DNA from: an uncultured Mycoplasmatota bacterium
GTDB taxonomy: Bacteria > Bacillota_I > Bacilli_A > RF39 > UBA660
DNA length: 38,317 bases
Assembly (NCBI GenBank): GCA_900552335.1
Contig: URZL01000007.1
Coordinates: 1-38,317, forward strand
Direction of reading: 5' to 3'
Shown: in pieces, positions 33,560-38,317 of the stretch
How positions within the stretch are numbered: position 1 is the stretch's first letter
Layout of the letters: each line of letters begins with the position of its first letter
Position numbers and translations under genes: made by a program
The notes under the pieces: generated by a model
What the model was told of the DNA's origin: nothing
The model's database searches: none
The model's input: the letters and a program-made list of their open reading frames with translations, nothing else

Positions 33560-33568
33560 TGCTATAAT
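33560..33568 (+). promoter_or_regulatory. Extended -10 promoter of ftsK/spoIIIE inside an inverted repeat
   Basis: TGCTATAAT is an extended -10 (TATAAT 33563-33568). It sits inside the inverted repeat ATATGC / GCATAT (33557-33562 and 33571-33576), which may be an operator. Confidence 0.5.
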
Positions 33569-33593
33569 GAGCATATGATATGGAGGCTTTACC

Positions 33594-35786
33594 ATGAGTA
33601 AAAAAAAGAAAAGAAAAGAAACAAAAAAAGAAAAAAATAATTACTCGTATGAACTAATTGGAGTATTGTTAATCTTAATTGCTTTAATCGGTTGTGTTCC
33701 AAATACAGGAATAGCAGGCAGTGTCATTGGAAGCTTTGCCATGTTCTTAGTTGGATGCTGGTATTTGATTATTTTAATTGGTTTAATTGTCACTGGAATT
33801 TATATGATTATAAAAAGAGAAAAACCAGAATTTTTTACATCAAAATTAATTGGTTTATATATTATATTTATAGGAATTTTGGTTTTATCTCATATAAAAT
33901 ATATTGAAAATCCGGATTTAATTGGCTTTCAAATTATTGAAGAGACAGTCAATAATTTTATGTCAACGACAAATCGTGTTAATATTGGTGGGGGAATGAT
34001 TGGTGCCATCTTTTCAGCACTATTTACATGGTTATTTTCTATTAAGGGAACACGTATTGTAACATGGGGATTAATTGTTTGTGGCATCATTATGTTTACA
34101 GGAATGTCTATTGTAGATGCTGTGAAGGCAATTACTTCTAAAATAAAAATACAACGTACAAAAGAAAAAGAAAAGAAAGATAAAAAAGAAATCAAAGCAA
34201 TTGAAGAACATTATGAAAATGATAATAAAAAAGTAATATCTTCTGTAGATGATTTAATCCAAAAAGCACCAGAAGAAACTCCAGTGGTAGAGATAAAAGA
34301 AGAAGTTAAAGAAGTCGAAGAAATGGATACAAAAGGGTATGTTTATCCATCCATTAACCTTTTAAATAAACCATCTAAAAATAAAAATTCAGAAAGTAAA
34401 GAAACAATCAATCATAATGTTGATGTTTTGCATCAAGTGTTTAAAGATTTTGGATTAGAAGGTAGGGTAGTAGCAATTAATCCAGGACCAGCTGTTACAC
34501 AATATGAAATGGAAATTAAGTCGGGAACAAGACTAAGTAAAATATCCTCTATTCATAGCGAAATAGCGTTAGCTTTAGCAGCAAAGGATGTTCGTATTCA
34601 AGCTCCAATACCTGGAAAATCAACAATCGGTATTGAAATTCCGAATAAGGTAACTTCTATGGTTACAGTTCGTGAAATATTGGAACAAATTCCAAAAAGC
34701 AAGGCAGACTCTAAACTAATGGTAACATTAGGAAGAGATATTATGGGTAGACCCCAATACTGTGAAATTAATAAAACACCTCACCTTTTAGTAGCGGGTT
34801 CTACAGGAAGTGGTAAATCTGTTTGTATTAATAGTATCATTGTTTCTATTTTAATGAGGGCAAAACCAGATGAAGTAAAACTTGTACTAGTAGATCCTAA
34901 AAAAGTAGAGCTTTCTATGTATAATGGAGTTCCACATTTACTGGCACCAGTTGTAACAGATCCAAAAAAAGCAAATATTGCTCTTAAAAAAATAGTTGTA
35001 GAAATGGAACATAGATATGATATGTTTAGTAATACATCTACTAAAAATATTGCTGGATATAATGCTTATATTGATAAGAAAAATGAAACTTTACCAGAAG
35101 AGGAAAAAATTCGTAAATTACCTTATATTGTTGTTATTATCGATGAACTTGCTGATTTGATGTTGGTTGCAGCAAAAGAAGTGGAAGATTCTATTATGCG
35201 AATTACACAGATGGCAAGAGCAGCCGGTATTCATTTAATTGTAGCTACACAAAGACCATCTACAGACGTTATTACAGGTGTTGTAAAGGCGAATATTCCA
35301 TCTCGTATTTCGTTTGCTGTATCATCTTCTATTGATTCGAGAACAATATTAGACATGACAGGTGCTGAAAAATTATTGGGAAAAGGAGATATGTTATTTT
35401 TACCACAAGGGGAAAATACACCAATTCGTATTCAAGGAACTTTTATTGATGATGATGAAATTAAGAGGGTAGTGGATTACACCATCAAGCAACAAATTGC
35501 CCGTTATGATGAAACATTGCTTATGGATGATGAGGAAATGCATGCTACTTCTATGGTGGATCCAAAAGAAAAAGATGCTACAGAAGAACCTTTGTACAAC
35601 GAAATTGTAGAATTTGTTGTTACAAGTGGAAAAGCAAGTGCTTCTTTATTACAAAGAAGATTCCGTTTGGGATATAATAGAGCCGCAAGAGCAATTGATT
35701 TATTGGAAGAAAGAGGTATCATTGGACCTAGTAATGGTTCTAAACCAAGAGAGGTACTTGTTAAATTAGAACAAAAAGATGAATAA
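33594..35786 (+). CDS. ftsK: DNA translocase FtsK/SpoIIIE
   Basis: A 730-residue membrane-anchored DNA pump. Hydrophobic helices fill residues 20-175, followed by a short charged linker, then the alpha/beta motor. Walker A is GSTGSGKS at 402-409, Walker B is in VVIIDELADLM, and the arginine-rich segment is ATQRPSTDVITG. The C-terminal gamma winged-helix (LLQRRFRLGYNRAARAIDLL), which reads DNA orientation sequences, is complete. It moves chromosomes across the division or sporulation septum. The linker is short, so the protein is closer in size to SpoIIIE/SftA than to proteobacterial FtsK. Ribosome site GGAGG, 7 bases before ATG. Confidence 0.95.
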   Translation: MSKKKKRKETKKEKNNYSYELIGVLLILIALIGCVPNTGIAGSVIGSFAMFLVGCWYLIILIGLIVTGIYMIIKREKPEFFTSKLIGLYIIFIGILVLSHIKYIENPDLIGFQIIEETVNNFMSTTNRVNIGGGMIGAIFSALFTWLFSIKGTRIVTWGLIVCGIIMFTGMSIVDAVKAITSKIKIQRTKEKEKKDKKEIKAIEEHYENDNKKVISSVDDLIQKAPEETPVVEIKEEVKEVEEMDTKGYVYPSINLLNKPSKNKNSESKETINHNVDVLHQVFKDFGLEGRVVAINPGPAVTQYEMEIKSGTRLSKISSIHSEIALALAAKDVRIQAPIPGKSTIGIEIPNKVTSMVTVREILEQIPKSKADSKLMVTLGRDIMGRPQYCEINKTPHLLVAGSTGSGKSVCINSIIVSILMRAKPDEVKLVLVDPKKVELSMYNGVPHLLAPVVTDPKKANIALKKIVVEMEHRYDMFSNTSTKNIAGYNAYIDKKNETLPEEEKIRKLPYIVVIIDELADLMLVAAKEVEDSIMRITQMARAAGIHLIVATQRPSTDVITGVVKANIPSRISFAVSSSIDSRTILDMTGAEKLLGKGDMLFLPQGENTPIRIQGTFIDDDEIKRVVDYTIKQQIARYDETLLMDDEEMHATSMVDPKEKDATEEPLYNEIVEFVVTSGKASASLLQRRFRLGYNRAARAIDLLEERGIIGPSNGSKPREVLVKLEQKDE

Positions 35787-35812
35787 AAATTTCACATAAT
35801 CTTCAAATATTT

Positions 35813-35842
35813 TTCACATACTTATACTATACTGTGTATAGT
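35813..35842 (+). promoter_or_regulatory. Promoter/operator with perfect inverted repeat
   Basis: ACTATAC (35826-35832) and GTATAGT (35836-35842) form a perfect 7-base inverted repeat with spacer TGT. TTCACA (35813-35818) and TATAGT (35837-35842) with an 18-base spacer may be the promoter, so a bound repressor would cover the -10. An alternative -10 is TATACT at 35823-35828. Confidence 0.45.
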
Positions 35843-36006
35843 GGAGGTGATAAATGAAGGTAAATTAAAAACAACAAAACATATATAATGAAAACAAACT
35901 CCTGAATATAAAAACGGATTTTATAAAATAAGACAATTAATGTAAATCAAAAATATACAAACTCCTAAAAAAGATAAAAACTGTACGAAAAAAGTACAGT
36001 TTTTTT
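35843..36006 (+). ncRNA. Probable small RNA with a 4-codon ORF and two ACAAACTCCT motifs
   Basis: Between the promoter/inverted repeat and a strong terminator there is no gene of useful length. It begins with GGAGGTGAT (35843-35851), a perfect match to the end of 16S rRNA, 2 bases before ATG, which opens a frame of only four codons (MKVN, stop at 35868). ACAAACTCCT occurs twice (35894-35903 and 35957-35966). Its CTCC can pair with ribosome sites, including the one in this RNA. This fits a regulatory small RNA or an mRNA leader. Confidence 0.45.
35980..36006 (+). terminator. Strong terminator before comEA
   Basis: ACTGTAC (35980-35986) pairs with GTACAGT (35994-36000), loop GAAAAAA, then a T run. 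Confidence 0.85.
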
Positions 36007-36062
36007 AGGTATTTCACAAAAAAGATACAATATTATTATTGGAAGGGCTAGAAAGGCAAAAA

Positions 36063-36683
36063 ATGAAAAAATATATAAAATTTATTCCAATTATGATAGG
36101 AATTATTGTAGTAGTTTTGTTTTTAAATAAAAAGGAGACGAAGATAGAAACGGAAATAGAAGAATCTGTTTTAGAACCTGTAGTAGAAATCATGGATAAA
36201 AAAGAAACAATACAGGTGGAGATCAAGGGAGAAGTAGTAAATCCTGGAGTTTATGAAATTGAATTAGGATCAAGAGTAGTAGATTTAATAACTTTGGCGG
36301 GCGGCTTAACAGAGCAAGCTGTACTAGCGAATATTAACCAAGCTAAAAAATTAGTAGATGAAATGGTAATTGTAATTTATAACCAAAATGATCTTGTAAA
36401 AGAAGTAAAAACAGAATATGTTTATTTAGAATGCGAATGTCCAGAAGTAAAAAATGATGCTTGTATAACGGATGAATCAGACGATTCTAAGCAAGATAAA
36501 ATTTCTATTAATTCGGCGTCTTTAACGGAATTAATGACATTAAAAGGAATCGGAGAAAAAACAGCAGAAAAAATTATAGAATATCGAAAAGAAAAACCAT
36601 TTGAGAAAATAGAAGATATTCAAAATGTTTCTGGAATTGGTACTTCTTTATATGAAAAAATTAAAGATTCTATTACTATTTAG
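36063..36683 (+). CDS. comEA: ComEA competence DNA receptor
   Basis: A 206-residue protein with one N-terminal membrane helix (FIPIMIGIIVVVLFL). A SLBB-type domain follows (IQVEIKGEVVNPGVYEIELG, VVDLITLAGGLT), then a C-terminal helix-hairpin-helix pair (INSASLTELMTLKGIGEKTA, IQNVSGIGTSLYEKI) that binds double-stranded DNA. ComEA collects incoming DNA outside the membrane for uptake through ComEC. The start is the ATG at 36063; a TTG at 36039 is in frame but lacks support. The next gene, comEC, begins inside its 3' end (32-base overlap). A Cys-containing linker (LECECPEVKNDACI) lies between the domains. Confidence 0.92.
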   Translation: MKKYIKFIPIMIGIIVVVLFLNKKETKIETEIEESVLEPVVEIMDKKETIQVEIKGEVVNPGVYEIELGSRVVDLITLAGGLTEQAVLANINQAKKLVDEMVIVIYNQNDLVKEVKTEYVYLECECPEVKNDACITDESDDSKQDKISINSASLTELMTLKGIGEKTAEKIIEYRKEKPFEKIEDIQNVSGIGTSLYEKIKDSITI

Positions 36684-38317
36684 TTTTCTCTTTTTTTATC
36701 GATTACAGATAAGGTACCATTATAATCCTTTAGATGATTATGTTGTAGGAACTATAGTAGATTATAAAATAAAAGAAAATTATACAGTTATTGATTTAAA
36801 AGAAATCATAGTATATTATTATGGGGAATTTGATTATAAAATAGGAGATATGATTAGGGTAGACGGAACCATAAAAGAAATAGAACCCAATACGAATTTT
36901 AATTTATTTAATTATCAAAAATACATGTTAAGTAAGAGGATTGTTCATAAAATAGAAGCTAAAAAAATTACTTTAATCAAAGAAAATAAAAGTGTGTTAT
37001 ATCAAATAAAAAATAAAATAAAAGAAAGAGTAATGAAACACAAGTATTTTGAAGTATTTATAATAGGCGAAAATAATTTAGAAACGGAAGTCAAAGATAG
37101 TTTTAAAATAAATGGAATTAGTCATCTATTTGCCATATCAGGTATGCATATAACCTTATTTGTTAGTCTATTATTTTTCGTATTAGAAAAAGTAACGAAA
37201 AATAAAAAAATCGTATTCTTTTTTATCATGTTATTTTTGCTATTTTATATGTTTATAACGAATTATGCAGTATCTGTAGTAAGGGCATCCTTGTTTGTCA
37301 TATTTACGCATATAAGCAAATTATATAAATTAAATTGTAGTACGTTAGAATTATTTTTCTTTATCTTTTTAATTTGTATCTGTTACAATCCATATTATGT
37401 TTATCAAGTAGGTTTTTTGTTTACTTTTTTAATTACTTTTACTTTATTATTATTTCATAAAAAAATACCTAAAAATTATTTTTTTAAAATGTTTGTTACT
37501 TCCTTTATTTCTTTTTTAGTGAGTATTCCAATTTTGATCAATAATTTTTATTCTGTTAACTTTTTAAGTCCAATTTTAAATCTTTTATTTATCCCACTCA
37601 TTACTTTTATTATTTTTCCTTTTACATTAATAACCTTTTTATTTCCAAACTTGATAGGGGTATTAGATAAATTTGTTTATATATTGGAATATTTATCTTT
37701 ACATTTAAGTAAAATTCATTTGTTTATATTTAGTTTTAAAAAAGTATCTTTCTTCTTTCTTATTTTATATTATATTGTCATTTATTTTGTTTTAAATAAA
37801 ATACTCAATAAAAAGTATCAATATATTTTCCTTTTTGTAGTGATACTAATTATTCATTATCATTATAATTTTTTTGATGGAAATGCAAAGGTAACCATGT
37901 TAGATGTTGGACAAGGAGATTCTATTTTAATGGAATTAGAGCATGGTAAAGGCAGCATTTTAATAGATACAGGTGGTATCTTTTATAAAGATCAAGTAAA
38001 TAATATACTGATACCATACTTTAAAAGTATAGGTGTTAAAAAAATAAATTATTTAATTTTAACGCATGGGGATTATGATCATATGGGAAATGCTATTAAT
38101 TTAGTTGATAACTTTAAGGTAGATAATGTAATATTTAATTGTGGATCATATAACGACTTAGAAAAAGAACTGATTAAAGTTTTAGATAAAAAGAAAATAA
38201 AGTATTATTCATGCATCAAGGAATTAAATATAGATAAGAATAAATTACATTTCTTACAAACAAAAGAATATGATAATGAAAATGATAATAGTAATGTTAT
38301 TTATACAGAACTTAATG
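36652..38317 (+). CDS. comEC: ComEC competence DNA channel (3' truncated by the window)
   Basis: The frame is open from ATG 36652 to the window end (555 codons), so the gene is cut. An N-terminal hydrophobic start (LKILLLFSFLFFYRL) and OB-like segment (DYKIGDMIRVDGTIKEIEPN) are followed by the competence domain, with INGISHLFAISGMHITLFVS and many membrane helices. The end is a metallo-beta-lactamase-like domain: VTMLDVGQGDSILM, ILIDTGG and LTHGDYDHMGN, a His-x-Asp-x-Asp-His type metal site. It forms the inner membrane channel for single-stranded DNA, perhaps degrading the other strand. It overlaps comEA by 32 bases. Only the distal part of the beta-lactamase domain is missing. Confidence 0.9.
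   Translation, partial: MKKLKILLLFSFLFFYRLQIRYHYNPLDDYVVGTIVDYKIKENYTVIDLKEIIVYYYGEFDYKIGDMIRVDGTIKEIEPNTNFNLFNYQKYMLSKRIVHKIEAKKITLIKENKSVLYQIKNKIKERVMKHKYFEVFIIGENNLETEVKDSFKINGISHLFAISGMHITLFVSLLFFVLEKVTKNKKIVFFFIMLFLLFYMFITNYAVSVVRASLFVIFTHISKLYKLNCSTLELFFFIFLICICYNPYYVYQVGFLFTFLITFTLLLFHKKIPKNYFFKMFVTSFISFLVSIPILINNFYSVNFLSPILNLLFIPLITFIIFPFTLITFLFPNLIGVLDKFVYILEYLSLHLSKIHLFIFSFKKVSFFFLILYYIVIYFVLNKILNKKYQYIFLFVVILIIHYHYNFFDGNAKVTMLDVGQGDSILMELEHGKGSILIDTGGIFYKDQVNNILIPYFKSIGVKKINYLILTHGDYDHMGNAINLVDNFKVDNVIFNCGSYNDLEKELIKVLDKKKIKYYSCIKELNIDKNKLHFLQTKEYDNENDNSNVIYTELN

Noticed and set aside
33547..33568. TTGACA and TATAAT before ftsK as one promoter
   Set aside because: The spacer is only 10 bases. 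The TATAAT works better as an extended -10.
33692..33907. Small plus-strand frame inside ftsK
   Set aside because: It lies in another frame of the membrane region of a clear ftsK gene and has no ribosome site.
1..38317. tRNA, rRNA, CRISPR array or insertion sequence
   Set aside because: I looked for cloverleaf ends, regular direct repeats with spacers, and transposase motifs with terminal inverted repeats, and saw none.

Overview
The window is AT-rich bacterial DNA with very tight gene packing, consensus sigma-A promoters (TTGACA-17-TATAAT type), strong AGGAGG ribosome sites and T-box leaders. This points to a low-GC Firmicutes (Bacillota) lineage. A yabG-veg pair suggests spore formation or descent from a spore former. 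ComEA/ComEC and prepilin-like proteins suggest type IV pilus or competence machinery, and an Rnf-type complex suggests an anaerobe. I cannot name a genus from sequence alone.

Layout. 1-448: tail of a pilin-like surface protein. 475-7154: an Asn T-box operon, gatC-gatA-gatB-asnS-aspS, for Asn/Gln tRNA charging. 7327-8729: a prepilin-type protein with leucine-rich-repeat-like segments. 8790-12177: an Ile T-box followed by ileS of the eukaryote-like type, with a swapped signature motif (GIHH). 12215-12922: a thymidylate-kinase-like gene. 12962-14902 (minus): a class A penicillin-binding protein. 15005-19257: a compact Rnf operon, rnfC, an rnfD-rnfG fusion, a 29-residue membrane ORF, rnfE, rnfA, a 35-residue Cys-rich membrane ORF and a miniature rnfB. 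19241-21772: tandem HExxH paralogues of unknown function, the first overlapping rnfB. 21861-22775: a collagen-like surface protein. 22814-25906 (minus): a DUF4358-like protein, an MBOAT acyltransferase and a DHHW/AlgX-like protein. 25987-26984 (minus): veg and yabG. 27061-28950: a membrane-anchored Xre regulator, then a coupled rhodanese-like and thioredoxin-like pair. 29019-32182: a DacA-type carboxypeptidase, NfeD, an SPFH protein and a class I glutamine amidotransferase. 32191-33262: a small leader with a G10 tract, then a third pilin-like gene. 33355-35786: an unidentified structured RNA, then ftsK/spoIIIE. 35813-36006: a probable small RNA. 36063 to the end: comEA and a truncated comEC.

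The most unusual parts are the rearranged Rnf operon (D-G fusion, RnfB without ferredoxin domains, two microproteins), the tandem HExxH paralogues joined to it, the GxHH isoleucyl-tRNA synthetase, and three apparent noncoding transcripts at 32.2, 33.4 and 35.8 kb. Start codons were chosen by ribosome-site position and are sometimes shorter than the longest open frame. No tRNA, rRNA, CRISPR array or insertion sequence was seen.
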